From the NCBI GenBank assembly GCA_933207985.1, contig OW240920.1, positions 150,959,726-151,023,725 on the forward strand: 64,000 bases of DNA, read 5' to 3'. Made by a program: the position numbers and the translations under genes. The notes below the pieces were generated by a model. The model did not search any database. It was given only the letters and a program-made list of their open reading frames with translations, and was not told the origin of the DNA. This DNA comes from Pelobates cultripes (taxonomy: Eukaryota; Chordata; Amphibia; Anura; Pelobatidae). Positions 32,278-42,928 of the stretch are shown one piece after another (position 1 is the first letter of the stretch; every line of letters starts with the position of its first letter).

Positions 32278-35200
32278 GTGGGTAACTTCATTTACTGATG
32301 TTTAACAAAATCCCCAGACATGATCTGACCACTCGTTGTGTTTGAAGCAGATCTTGTCACGTTGCGATATATCTGTCATCCAAGAAGTTCGAGACTCTAA
32401 AGGAGAAGCCATCCCTGCCCTGGTAAAGGAACTTAACAGGTAAGTACCAAACCAAATATGTGCATAAAAATCCCAACCCTGTTTCACAGTAATAATCCAC
32501 TATATATCCTCAACCAAAATTATAAATCTTTAAGATGGCCACCGCCACATGTTTGAATCTGTTCCAGTTAAAAGTCCAAGGGGCAGAAACAACACTTTTG
32601 AAAATGGGTTATCACAGGGCCCATACTCCCAGGGTAGGAGGCTGACAAACAGGCCCCTCCAAAAACCAGTGGCGAAGTTGCTTTCATCACACCCTCTCTC
32701 TAACCCTAGCCATAAATCTTAACCCTCTCTCTAAACCTAAATCTAAACCCCTCTCTCTGACCCTAAACCTAAATCTCAATCCCTCCCTCTGACCCTAAAC
32801 CTAAATCTTAACCCTTTTCTCTAACCCTAAACCAAAATTTCAATCTCTCTCTAGCCCTAAACCTAAATCCAAACCTCTCCCTCTAACCCGAACCCTAAAT
32901 CTCAACCCCTCTCTCTAACCCTAAACCTAAATCTCAACCCCTCTCTCTAGCCCTAAACCTAAATCTCAACCCCTCTCTAACCAAAAATCTAAATCTCAAC
33001 CCCTCTCTAGCCCTAAACCCAAATCCCAACCTCTCCCTTTAACCCTAAACCTAAATCTCAACCCCTCTCTCTAACCCTAACCCTAAATCTCAACCTCTCC
33101 CTCTAACCCTAAACCTAAATCTCAACCCCTCTCTCTAACCCTAAACCTAAATCTTAACCCCTTTCTCTAACCCTAAATCTCAACCCCTTTCTCTAACCCT
33201 AACCCTAAATCTCAACCACTCTCTCTAACCCTAAATCTCAGCCCCTCTCTTTAACCCTAAACCTAAATCTCAACCCCTCTCTCTAACCCTAAACCTAAAT
33301 CTTAACCCCTTTCTCTAACCCTAAATCTCAACCCCTTTCTCTAACCCTAAATCTCAACCCCTTTCTCTAACCCTAACCCTAAATCTCAACCACTCTCTCT
33401 AACCCTAAATCTCAACCCCTCTCTTTAACCCTAAACCTAAATCCCAACCTCTCCCTCTAACCCTAAACCTAAATATCAACTCCTCTCTCTAGCCCTAAAC
33501 CTAAATCCTAACCTCTCCCTCTAACCATAAACCTAAATCTTAACCCCTCTCTCTAACCCTAATCCTAAATCTCAACCCCTCTCTCTAACACTAAACCCAA
33601 GTCTCAAACCCTCTCTCTAGCCCTAAACCTAAATCCCAACTTCTCCCTCTAACCCTAAACCTAAATCTTAACCCTTCTCTCTAACCATAGTCCTAAATCC
33701 CAACCCCTCTCTCTAACCCTAAACCTAAATCTTAACCCCTCCCTCTAACCATAGTCCTAAATCCCAACCCCTCTCTCTAACCATAAACCTAAATATCAAC
33801 CCCTCACCTTAACCCTAATTCTAAATCTCAACCCCTCTCTCTAACCCTAACCATAAATCTCAACCCCTCTCTCTAACCCTAACCATAAATCTCAACCCCT
33901 CTCTCTAGCCCCTCTTAACCCCTCTCTCTAGCCCTAAACCTAAACTTAAAATAAACCTCTTTTTAACCCTAACCATAAATCTCAACCCCTTTCTCTTGCC
34001 TTAAACCTAAATCTAAACCCCTCTGTCTAACCCTAGCTAGAGAGAGGTTAAACCTTAAACTTAACCCCTCTCTCTAGCCCTAAACCCCAACCTCTCCCTC
34101 TAACCCTAAACCTAAATCTTAACCTCTCTCTCTAATCATAAACCTAAATCTTAATCCCTCTCTCTAGCCCTAAACCTAAATCCCAACCCCTCCCTCTAAA
34201 CCTAAATCTCAACCTCTCCCTCTAACCATAAACCTCTCCCTCTAACCCTAAACCTCTCTCTAACCATAATCCTAAATATCAACCCCTCTCTCTAGCCCTA
34301 AACCTAAATCTCAACCCCTCTCTCTAACCCTAACCATAAACTCAACCCCTCTCTCTAACCCTAAACCTTAAATTTAACCCCTCTCTCTAATCCTAAATCT
34401 CAACCACTCTCTAGCCCTAAACCTAAATCCCAACCTCTCCCTCTAATCCTAAATCTTAACCCCTCACTAACCATAAACCTAAATCTCAACCCCTCTCTCT
34501 AGCCTTAAACCTAAATCCCAACCCCTCTCTCTAACCCTAAACCTAAATCTTATCCCCTCTCTCTAACCCTAAACCCAAGTCTCAACCCCTCCCTCTAACC
34601 CTAAACCTAAATCTTAACCCCTCCCTCTAACCATAGTCCTAAATCCCAACCCCTCTCTCTAACCATAAACCTAAATATCAACCCCTCACCTTAACCCTAA
34701 TTCTAAATCTCAACCCCTCTCTCTAACCCTAATTCTAAATCTCAACCCCTCTCTCTAACCCTAACCATAAATCTCAACCCCTCTCTCTAGCCCCTCTTAA
34801 CCCCTCTCTCTAGCCCTAAACCTAAACTTAAAATAAACCTCTCTCTAACCCTAGCCATGAATCTCAATCCCCTCTTTTTAACCCTAACCCTAAATCCAAA
34901 CCCCTCTGTCTAACCCTAGCTAGAGAGAGGGGTTAAACCTTAAACTTAACACCTCTCTCTAGCCCTAAACCCCAACCTCTCCCTCTAACCCTAAACCTAA
35001 ATCTTAACCTCTCTCTCTAATCATAAACCTAAATCTTAATCCCTCTCTCTAGCCCTAAACCTAAATCCCAACCCCTCCCTCTAAACCTAAATCTCAACCC
35101 CTCTCTCTGACCCTAAACCTAAATCCCAACCCCTCCCTCTAAACCTAAATCTCAACCCCTCTCTCTGACCCTAAACCTAAATCGCAACCCCTCTCTCTAA

Positions 35201-35455
35201 ACCTGAATCCCAACCTCTCCCTCTAACCCTAAACCTCTCCCTAACCATAAACCTAAATCTTAATTCCTCTCTCTAACCCTAAATATTAACCCCTCTCTCT
35301 AACCCTAAATCTTAAAACTGTTTTATGCCAGATGTTTAATCTCATGGATTTTCTTTAACCCATTCCAGGTATGATAATTCCCATTTGTACATGCACTTGG
35401 ACAGTAAAAGGCTGGGGAAAAATAGCTACAAGGAGCAGTATGTCTTTATCTATAG
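32140..35455 (+). CDS. dnase1l1: secreted DNase I-family nuclease, 5' part (three coding exons), probably dnase1l1
   Basis: A Ca/Mg-dependent endonuclease of the DNase I family, expected to be secreted or membrane-bound. Exons 32140-32277, 32351-32439 and 35369-35455 join in phase, with GT..AG at each intron. The product has a signal peptide (MEVPTLFLLLSFAEITAAA), then FKICAFNIKSFG (the Asn of the AFN motif), ILSRCDISVIQEVRDSKGEA (the Glu of QEV is the metal ligand), IPALVKELNRYD and LGKNSYKEQYVFIYR. The start at 32140 was chosen because it puts the signal peptide first; an in-frame ATG at 32098 would add 14 residues. Similarity fits DNASE1L1 and DNASE1L3; the neighbouring tafazzin favours DNASE1L1. 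Exons with the catalytic His and GDFNA were not found up to 64 kb. Confidence 0.88.
32351..32439 (+). CDS. dnase1l1: DNase exon 2 (QEV motif), 89 nt
   Basis: Lies between tttgaagcag and gtaagt. Encodes ILSRCDISVIQEVRDSKGEA then IPALVKELN plus two bases of Arg. It follows exon 1 after an intron of only 73 bp. Confidence 0.92.
32690..35325. repeat. 2.6-kb CCCTAA-rich minisatellite in the DNase intron 2
   Basis: Degenerate tandem units of about 30-33 bp made of ctctctctaaccctaaacct followed by aaatctcaacccc. Blocks of several units are themselves repeated, for example 33,940-34,180 resembles 34,800-35,060. A small outlying piece recurs at 37540-37577. The TAACCC core is telomere-like but broken by other bases. 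Confidence 0.92.
35369..35455 (+). CDS. dnase1l1: DNase exon 3, 87 nt
   Basis: Starts after cccattccag and ends TATAG|GTACAG. Encodes YDNSHLYMHLDSKRLGKNSY then KEQYVFIYR. Phase 2 at both ends fits exon 2 and the next expected exon. Confidence 0.9.
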
Positions 35456-35751
35456 GTACAGTACAATCCTCTTTATCATACTAATAAAAACACTGATATA
35501 CAGTTATTTATTGTACGCAAGAAAAGAAATAGCAGTCTCACAAAATGGTATTTTATACAAATACAATATCATAGAGGCTCTAACTAACAACTTGAATTAG
35601 TTGCCATGGCAGACAGACACCAGGCAGCCAATTCGAGACCAGGATCTGGCCATGCGCTCATGTGAGGAGCCCAGTTTGGCACTGTCGCCATGCCAAGGGG
35701 ACACATCTCCCGGTCTGAGGCATACTGCGGAGGACAGGAGACCCTGTGTGG
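35456..35751. other. DNase intron 3, no recognised feature
   Basis: Intron start after the donor. No further DNase exon seen. Confidence 0.4.
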
Positions 35752-35960
35752 GAAAGGGATTAACTGTGTCAGGGTCTAATTTGCCTTACCCTGGCTCCCA
35801 CGTTGCCCAACATCAGGGCTGCAGGATACACAGTGCCATGCTGTCAGAACCGCATGTCCAGGATAACAGATGGCACTGTGTATCCTGCAGCCCTGATGTT
35901 GGTGGGCAGCGTGGGAGCCAGGGTAAGGCAAATGAGACCTTGACACAGTTAATCCCTTTC
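35752..35960. mobile_element. hairpin element with 87-90-bp inverted arms
   Basis: Left arm gaaagggattaactgtgtca...gtgccat and right arm its near-perfect complement ending cagttaatccctttc, with about 30 bp between. It would fold into one long stem. Looks like a foldback MITE; ends and target duplication are not clear. Confidence 0.7.
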
Positions 35961-36384
35961 TTATTACTTCCTTCCTTTATTTCCATATCTCAATGCCATT
36001 CTCGCACTCTGTCTCCCTTTTCCAGTCTTCTGAGTTAGGATTCAGCTTTCACACTCTCTCTTGTCTCTCTGTGTCACTCTCACCTTGTTTTTGTCACTCT
36101 CCTATTGTCAGTGTAACTCTTTACCCCTGTACATATCTCCCTTTGTCACCCTATGCTTACTGCTCTCAGTTTTAGTATCACTTCAGTCTACTTACCTCTC
36201 TGATTCATTCTTTCCTTTTCTGTCTGGGTAATTCTCACTAACCTCTCTTTGTTACTGCCACCATTGTGCGCTTTCATAAATATAAAACCATCTTTATATG
36301 CACATTGAAGGGGTGCAATTAATGTATATATTCAACCACTACTTCACGCATTTATCAAATGGACATTGCAGAAACAGATAGAAC
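35961..36384. other. pyrimidine-rich stretch, no feature
   Basis: A TC-rich region (tctctct, gtcactctc) with no coding signal. Confidence 0.35.
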
Positions 36385-36386
36385 TA

Positions 36387-37075
36387 CAGTTGTGCTCAAA
36401 AGTTTGCATACCCTTGGAGAATTGGTGGTATATGAACCATTTTAAAGAAAGTGGGTGAGCAGGCAAAACACGTCTTTTATTTCTTATGGGATTTATATTC
36501 AACTGTAGGTTAACAGAATGACATAAAACAAAACATGGCCACAAAGAAAAAAAATGAAACGATCTCTGTTTAAAAGTCTGCATACCCTTATTTCTTAATA
36601 CTGTATATTGCCCCCTTTAGCATCAATGACAGCGTGCAGTGTTTTGTAATATTTCTCTATGAGGCCCCTAATTCTTGCAGGTGGTACCCTAGCTGCCCAT
36701 TCGTCTTGGCAAAATGCCTCCAGGTAATGCAAAGTCTTTGGTCGTCTTGCATGAACCGCACGTTTGAGATCTCCCCAGAGTGGCTCTATGATATTGAGGT
36801 CAGGAGACTGTGATGGCCACTCCAGAACCTTCACTTTTTCATGCTGTAACCACTGGAGGATCAACTAAGCCTTGTGCTTTGGGTCATTGTCATGCTGGAA
36901 AGTCCAAGCACGTCCCATGCACAGCCTTCTTGGAGAAGAATGCCAATTGTCTGGCAGTATTTTCTGATATCATGCTGCATTCATCTTGCCATCAATTTTC
37001 ACAAATTGCCTTTAGAGCCACACCCTCCCAAAACATCAGTTACCCACTACCATGCTTCACAGTGGGATAAACAAC
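36387..37075 (-). pseudogene. Tc1-like transposon remnant
   Basis: The 3' terminal repeat CAGTTGTGCTCAAAAGTTTG starts at 36387 after a TA. Minus-strand reading gives transposase pieces: [21 protein letters not shown], an interrupted NDPKH region near 36880, and QSPDLNIIEPLWGDLKRAVH (36830-36740), which is the third catalytic part of Tc1 DDE transposases. Several stops. The 5' half and terminal repeat are missing. Confidence 0.9.
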
Positions 37076-37079
37076 AGAA

Positions 37080-38225
37080 TAACAGAATATATAAGAAAAT
37101 GGGGTGCAAATTATAAGCAAACCACAAGCAAAAAACAGTGAGTTAAAACCAGTTTTCATACATTACACAATGTCTCTTGGATAATCTGTAAAAAAACAAA
37201 AACATAAAAGCTAACATTTAGAATCAAAGGTAATGGGTCACTCACAATTTCCAGAGCCACATTAAGCAGGCTCTGACTATAAAGGTGTTGGTTAATGTGC
37301 TCCTCGGGCAATCTGCCCCACTCCTGGTCCACTCCTTTCTCAGTAATAAAGAGTCCTTCAGAATCATGGAATTGTAAAAGAGATTTACTAGAAAATACCT
37401 AAAAAAACAAGTGTAAAAACACACTTGTATACAGACTGGTAGTCCAAACACAACGCGTTTTAACCTTTGTGGTCTTCTTTCTGGTGCATATAAGTGAAGG
37501 AGTATAAGTGAAGGAGTGGGGCAGATTGCCTCTCTCCAACCCTTAACTTAAATCTAAACCCTAAACCTAAATTCAAGGTCTGATACTTTGGTTTCTAGGT
37601 ACCGGATTTTAGCTGAAGATTTTCTGATTGCTTCTGTGTATAATCATTCTGGATATTACCAAATGCTTCTGCTTGCTGAGACAATTACTCTCCTATATTG
37701 GATACCTCTGTGAAAGATACAATTGACATATCTTCTTCGGTTAAATTCTCTGCATTTATCTCAGTGGGATCTTTATTGGTTTCAATCGAGCATCTCGATA
37801 GTGATTTAGAGGTTTCTTGAACTTTAGGTGAATAGAAAGTATTAAATGATGTATTTTTTATCTGTGACAGATGTCGTTTCTTTCTTAGGTGCCATAACAG
37901 AGTATTACAAGTTGTATCTAGGTGGCACTGGGATGGATATTTGTGGCGGAACCAACCTCGCCACTGTGCACTGGAGGAGCCTGGTTGCTCGCCTGCTCCC
38001 TTTAGACTATGGCCTTGCATTAAAAACCTTTTATTTTCCCTATGTGAGCAGTGTTACCCCAGATAGCCATGCCATGGAGCCCATTCGTATACCGAAAGAC
38101 TTTGGCTCCATGGCAATTGAACTGTATGTGTGTGCTCTGAGCGCCATCTGGTAGAAATGGGCGCTCAGATCTAAGCTATCTGGGGATAGGTACAATGTGT
38201 ATGTTCTATGTGATAAATGTAACAG
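37080..38225. other. unassigned, several small repeat pieces
   Basis: Contains a short inverted pair around gggcaatctgccccactcc (37309) and its complement at 37513, a fragment of the CCCTAA-type repeat (37540-37577), and an LTR-like inverted pair ccccagatagc/gctatctgggg (38060-38185). No exon found. Confidence 0.4.
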
Positions 38226-38569
38226 TATGTATTTTTTTTTTTTTTTTTTAATTCTTTATTTTCAATGACAGAAAATTCAGCCTTGAGAACAGTACTTGGG
38301 CTTACGCAGAAGCCAAAATTCGCGTTTTACAATAGTTACATAGTAATACAGAAAGAAGAGAATGGATTGTTAGATGGTATTGTAACTGTTCAGAATACTT
38401 CCTTGCGGTCCCTTTCTGTCAGGGCTTTTACATTTATATAAAAAACTAAACAGCTTTAAGTGTTAACTTTAAACAATATAAAGATAGGATGTGTAGCCAA
38501 CACCTTCATGTGTGTCGTATATATTTTTTTTTTTTTGTGTAGATTTTTTATTTCATAAAAAAAAAGGAA

Positions 38570-38765
38570 GTGCACATGTGTGTCGATGGCTGGGCTTGTG
38601 CCGGAGCCTCGAGAAAGGTGCATATATGGGTTATAGCTGGCTGGCTTGCGCCAAAGCCGCCGAGGGAGTGCATACCTGTGTGTCAATGCTTTAGGCTTGC
38701 ACAGAAGTCGGGACAGCAGTGCACATGCATGCCTGTACAGTGGCCTGTGCAGAAGCCTCGTTGCA
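38570..38765 (-). repeat. about 50-bp tandem repeats in the L1 3' UTR
   Basis: Four diverged units each containing a gtgcacatg/gtgcatac start and a ggcttgtgccggagcctcg-like end. A similar piece is at 38290-38325. Confidence 0.65.
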
Positions 38766-39100
38766 TTGTCAATTGGTTCAGTTGCACCCTGGTGAGGGTG
38801 AGCACGTCAAGGCAAGGATCACGGTTATGGTCAGCGCTAATCTCGCCAGCGGTTAATTTGTCATCTTTTGGTGTGCTGAGGTAACTCTGCGTGGTTTGTC
38901 CGTGAGGTCTTGCCTTGACCACACATGTCACTCCAATTAGTGTGATTTTGTACAGGTGTTAGCTAAACATATCATAACAGGTAGTCTAAAATTTAAAATC
39001 TAGTGTTGATTAGCAACATTGTATTTAATTATACGGTGAGTTGGTATCGCTGTCTCCACGGCTCGGACGAGGGGCGATGTGTGTCCCTTTATCGTTGGCC

Positions 39101-42100
39101 TTATGTGAGTGTACTAGCTCCCTGTCCACCCTCTGTGTTTTCCTGATATTGTTCCCATAGATCCCATATTTTACTAAATTTTTTGGTGGTGTGCCTGACC
39201 AGGGACGTTAATCTATCCATTAGATAATTATCTTTTATTTTTGCTACTACCAGTGCTACCGGGGGCATTTCCGGACATAGCCATTTCTGTGCCAGTGCTC
39301 TACGGGCTGCTAAGTATATCATATTTAACAGTTGTTGTTCTGGGCGTGGGAGGCCGTCTGTTGGCCTTGATAGGAGGCAGGCCCAGGGGTCCGGTGTCAG
39401 TGGTCTCTGCAATATGTTAGTGCTTAGTTTGATGATTTGCACCCAGTAGGTCTGTACTAAGGGGCACTTCCACCACATGTGTACATAGGTGCCTTGTTCC
39501 CCGCAGCCGCGCCAGCACAGGTCTGTGGGGGTGATCCGCATGCGGAATTGTTTCAATGGTGTGGTGTACCATCTAAAGAGTGTTTTAAATGACTGCTCCT
39601 GCAGAGTGACACATATTGATGATCGGGCCGTGGCCTCCCAAATGTCCTGCCAGTCGGAGCCCTCTAATGTCTCCCCAAGGTCTGTCTCCCACTGGTCCGT
39701 GTATCGTAGCTTTCCCCATTCCTTGGCCTCCCCGCTAAGGTGGGAGTATAGTAGAGATATTAGTCCACTGGGGTGCTTTTCCTGGTAGCATATATTTTCG
39801 AACCAGGTGAGCGGGAGAGAGGCCGTCTCCTTGACTTCTTTTGAGTTAGCGAAGTCACGTAATTGGAGGTAGCAGAAGAAATCTTTGGTGGTAAGAGGGG
39901 ATTGTTCCCTGAGTCGGTCGTATGTTACTATGTGGCCATTGTTATATAGGTGGCAGTACCTCTGGATGCCTGCTCTCTCGAGTCCGCTAAAGTCGCCCGC
40001 TGTCATACCTGGTGGGAAAGATCGGTTTCTGAATACTGGAGACATTGGCGAGGGGAACCTGCTTAGGGAGTATTTAGTCGCTGTTAGATCCCAGATTCTT
40101 AGGGAGTTCGTTATTACTGGGCAGGTCACTCTGGGGATTGCTCTATGTGTCTTGTGTAGCCAGGGGTAGAGTTGCGGTAGATCTTGCCCCATTAGTGAGG
40201 TTTCAAGTTCTACCCATTGACGCGTGTCCGGTGTGGAGTGCCAATATGCTATCTGCGCTATCTGCGCTGCTAAATAGTAGAGGTACATGTTCGGTAGTCC
40301 CAGTCCCCCTCTGTCTTTGGGCCTGTACAGGAGTTTCCTGGCTATTCTGGGTCGTTTCTTTTGCCAGATGAACCTATCTATTGCCTTTTGTAGTGTGGCT
40401 AAGTCACTCCTTTTAACTTGTGTGGGCAGGGCCTGGAACATGAATAGTAACCTGGGTAGAATATTCATCTTGATTGAGTGGAGCCGTCCTATCCATGAGA
40501 TGGGTTTGTCTGTCCATTGCTCTAGGTCTCTTTGGAGTGTGCGAAGTAGTGGGGAGTAGTTAGTGTCGTGTAGGAGTTCGTATTGTGCAGTAAGTTTGAC
40601 CCCTAGATAGGGTATGTTATTAGCTGTGATGGGGAGTCGGTATCTATCGTATATTGTGTTTTTGTCTTGGGTCTGAATGTGGAATGGTAGTGCCATGGAT
40701 TTGACCAGATTCACTTTATAGCCCGCAAGAGATCCGTAATTGTCTAGGAGTTTGGTCAGATGTTCCATGGATGTCAAGGGGTCTGTAAGGGTCAATAGCA
40801 CGTCGTCCGCATAAGCGGAGACTTTGTAGGATTTCCCCGCTACCTTTATTCCATGTATATGTGGGTGTTGGCGTATGGCTAGTAGTAATGGTTCCAGGGA
40901 GATGGCGAAAAGCAGTGGTGATAAGGGGCAACCTTGGCGTGTACCGCTATGCAGGTGGAAGGGGGTCTTTGTGGCTCCTGCTATCAGGGTTTGGGCTCTC
41001 AGGTTAGTGTAGAGGGCTCGCGTGGCCTGGATGTAGGTCCCTGGGAAGCCCCATTCTTCCAGTAGACCAAACAGATATGGCCATTGCACCCTGTCAAAGG
41101 CCTTCTCTGCGTCCAGGGAGATGGCCAGTGAAGGTTGTTCAGACTTTTGCATGTACCATGCGAGCACCACCCCCCTACGTGTGTTTTCATATAATTGTCT
41201 ACCGGGGATGAACCCCACTTGGTCCGGGTGAATTAAGTGTGTTAGCATCGGCGCCAGCCTGGTCGCCAGGATTTTAGCATATATTTTAAGGTCCGCGTTG
41301 ATTAGTGATATGGGCCTGTAGTTTGATGCGAGCTCATTGTCTTTCCCGGGTTTCGGGATGAGTGTAATGTTGGCTAGTGCCATATCGGCATCCGGTGCGC
41401 CTCCAGTCATGAAGTGGTTATATAGGGAAGTGAGGTGGGGGGCTAGTTCTTCTTTAAATTTTTTGTAGTACCCTATTTCGTAGCCGTCCGGGCCTGGGGT
41501 TTTGTTACCTTTCAGGATCGCTATAGCGGTTTCTACTTCTAGTTGGGTAATGGGTTCTTGTAGGGCCATGTTGTCAATGTCTGGTATCCGAGGTAGCTTG
41601 ATGTTGGTGAGGAATGTTCGTAGTGAGGAACGTAGTTGTTCCGGTGTGTTTTGTGGGTGGTGGGCCTGTCCGTATAGGTTTGAGTAAAACTCTGTGAATA
41701 CTCTGTTGATATCTTGGGGGGTCGTCGCTATTGTCTGGGTGTGTGTACGTAGTCTCGTGATGGGTTTGTGGTCACTGCGGGGGCGCAGTGCTCTGGCTAG
41801 TAGGGAGTCCATTTTGTTGGACTTTTCGTAGAACAGCCGTCTAGATCTCTGGATGGAGTGTGCTACCCCCTCAAGCAGGATCCCCTTAATTGAGTGCCGT
41901 AGAGCGGTAAGTTCCGCTAGTTTTTCGGGTGTGGGGTTTTGTTTGTGCTGATGTTCCGCTTTTCTCAAAGCGTTTTGAAGGTCTATTAGTGCTTGGGCGT
42001 TGCGTTTCTTTTTATATGTTGCTGCTCTAATGAAGTGTCCTCTCAGGACCGCTTTGTGCGCTGCCCATAGCGCTACTGGGTTCGCTTCGGGTGTGTTGTT

Positions 42101-42928
42101 TTGAGTGAAGTATTCAGCTAGTAGGGTACGTGTGTCGTCGCATATTGAGTCATTATTCAATAGGCTAGTGTTAAGGCGCCAGGTCCATGTGGCGGAGTAT
42201 TTGAGTTTGTTTAATGTGAGTGATATGTCCGCATGTTCCGACCAAGTGATACTTCCTATGTCTGTGTGCACAAGCTTGGACATCCCCACTCCGTTGAGAA
42301 AGATGTGGTCAATTCTCGAGTATGTGCCGTGTGGCGCTGAGTAGTATGTATAGTCACGTGTGTCTGGGTGTTGGAGCCTCCAGGGGTCGAGGAGCTGCGT
42401 GTTTGTGAGGAATGTGTGCAGTAGTTTGTCCTGTGCCCCCCTCCCTTGGGATCTGGGAGACCCTGTTTTTGTACTTCTGTCGATTGCCGGGCTTGGCACC
42501 GCGTTGAAGTCGCCCCCCACCAGCGTAATCCCCCCCCTTTCAGCGTTAATTATTGTCGTGAGGGTGTCCCAGTAGCTCAGATCTGGTATGTTGGGCGCAT
42601 AAACATTGATGATTCTTATCTTGGTATTGTGTATGGAGCCTGTTAGTACGAGGTAGCGGCCCTCTGGGTCAGCTAACGTCCCTGTCACCTGTAGTGGGCA
42701 ATTTTTGTGCACCAATATCGCTACTCCGGAGTGTTTGTGTAGCGCTCTCGCTTCGTGGGTCTGTGGGAAGTATCTGTCTTTCAGGGTTACTAATGCTGTT
42801 CTGGGTATGTGGGTTTCTTGTATGAGGGCAATGTCTGTCTTGCGTGATTTCAGATCCCTTAACAGTAACCTGCGTTTGTTCGGGGTGTTCAGCCCCTTAA
42901 CGTTAAGTGAGATAATTTTTAGGGCCAT
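39101..42928 (-). CDS. L1 ORF2: endonuclease and reverse transcriptase
   Basis: One open frame of 1275 residues. The apurinic-type endonuclease (about 1-235) shows ISLNVKGLN, IALIQETHI, INVYAPN, VGGDFNAVPS and YSRIDHIFL. The reverse transcriptase shows KTPGPDGYEIGYYKKF, NYRPISLINADLKIYAKILA, SLDAEKAFDRVQW, GTRQGCPLSPLLFAISLEPL and SAYADDVLL (about residue 704). The C-terminal Cys motif CWRGCGEQGTYVHMWWKC is near residue 1136. Length and order are those of L1 ORF2 proteins, and no stop interrupts. It nicks the target DNA and primes cDNA synthesis from the nick. Confidence 0.96.
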   Translation of the reverse strand: MALKIISLNVKGLNTPNKRRLLLRDLKSRKTDIALIQETHIPRTALVTLKDRYFPQTHEARALHKHSGVAILVHKNCPLQVTGTLADPEGRYLVLTGSIHNTKIRIINVYAPNIPDLSYWDTLTTIINAERGGITLVGGDFNAVPSPAIDRSTKTGSPRSQGRGAQDKLLHTFLTNTQLLDPWRLQHPDTRDYTYYSAPHGTYSRIDHIFLNGVGMSKLVHTDIGSITWSEHADISLTLNKLKYSATWTWRLNTSLLNNDSICDDTRTLLAEYFTQNNTPEANPVALWAAHKAVLRGHFIRAATYKKKRNAQALIDLQNALRKAEHQHKQNPTPEKLAELTALRHSIKGILLEGVAHSIQRSRRLFYEKSNKMDSLLARALRPRSDHKPITRLRTHTQTIATTPQDINRVFTEFYSNLYGQAHHPQNTPEQLRSSLRTFLTNIKLPRIPDIDNMALQEPITQLEVETAIAILKGNKTPGPDGYEIGYYKKFKEELAPHLTSLYNHFMTGGAPDADMALANITLIPKPGKDNELASNYRPISLINADLKIYAKILATRLAPMLTHLIHPDQVGFIPGRQLYENTRRGVVLAWYMQKSEQPSLAISLDAEKAFDRVQWPYLFGLLEEWGFPGTYIQATRALYTNLRAQTLIAGATKTPFHLHSGTRQGCPLSPLLFAISLEPLLLAIRQHPHIHGIKVAGKSYKVSAYADDVLLTLTDPLTSMEHLTKLLDNYGSLAGYKVNLVKSMALPFHIQTQDKNTIYDRYRLPITANNIPYLGVKLTAQYELLHDTNYSPLLRTLQRDLEQWTDKPISWIGRLHSIKMNILPRLLFMFQALPTQVKRSDLATLQKAIDRFIWQKKRPRIARKLLYRPKDRGGLGLPNMYLYYLAAQIAQIAYWHSTPDTRQWVELETSLMGQDLPQLYPWLHKTHRAIPRVTCPVITNSLRIWDLTATKYSLSRFPSPMSPVFRNRSFPPGMTAGDFSGLERAGIQRYCHLYNNGHIVTYDRLREQSPLTTKDFFCYLQLRDFANSKEVKETASLPLTWFENICYQEKHPSGLISLLYSHLSGEAKEWGKLRYTDQWETDLGETLEGSDWQDIWEATARSSICVTLQEQSFKTLFRWYTTPLKQFRMRITPTDLCWRGCGEQGTYVHMWWKCPLVQTYWVQIIKLSTNILQRPLTPDPWACLLSRPTDGLPRPEQQLLNMIYLAARRALAQKWLCPEMPPVALVVAKIKDNYLMDRLTSLVRHTTKKFSKIWDLWEQYQENTEGGQGASTLT

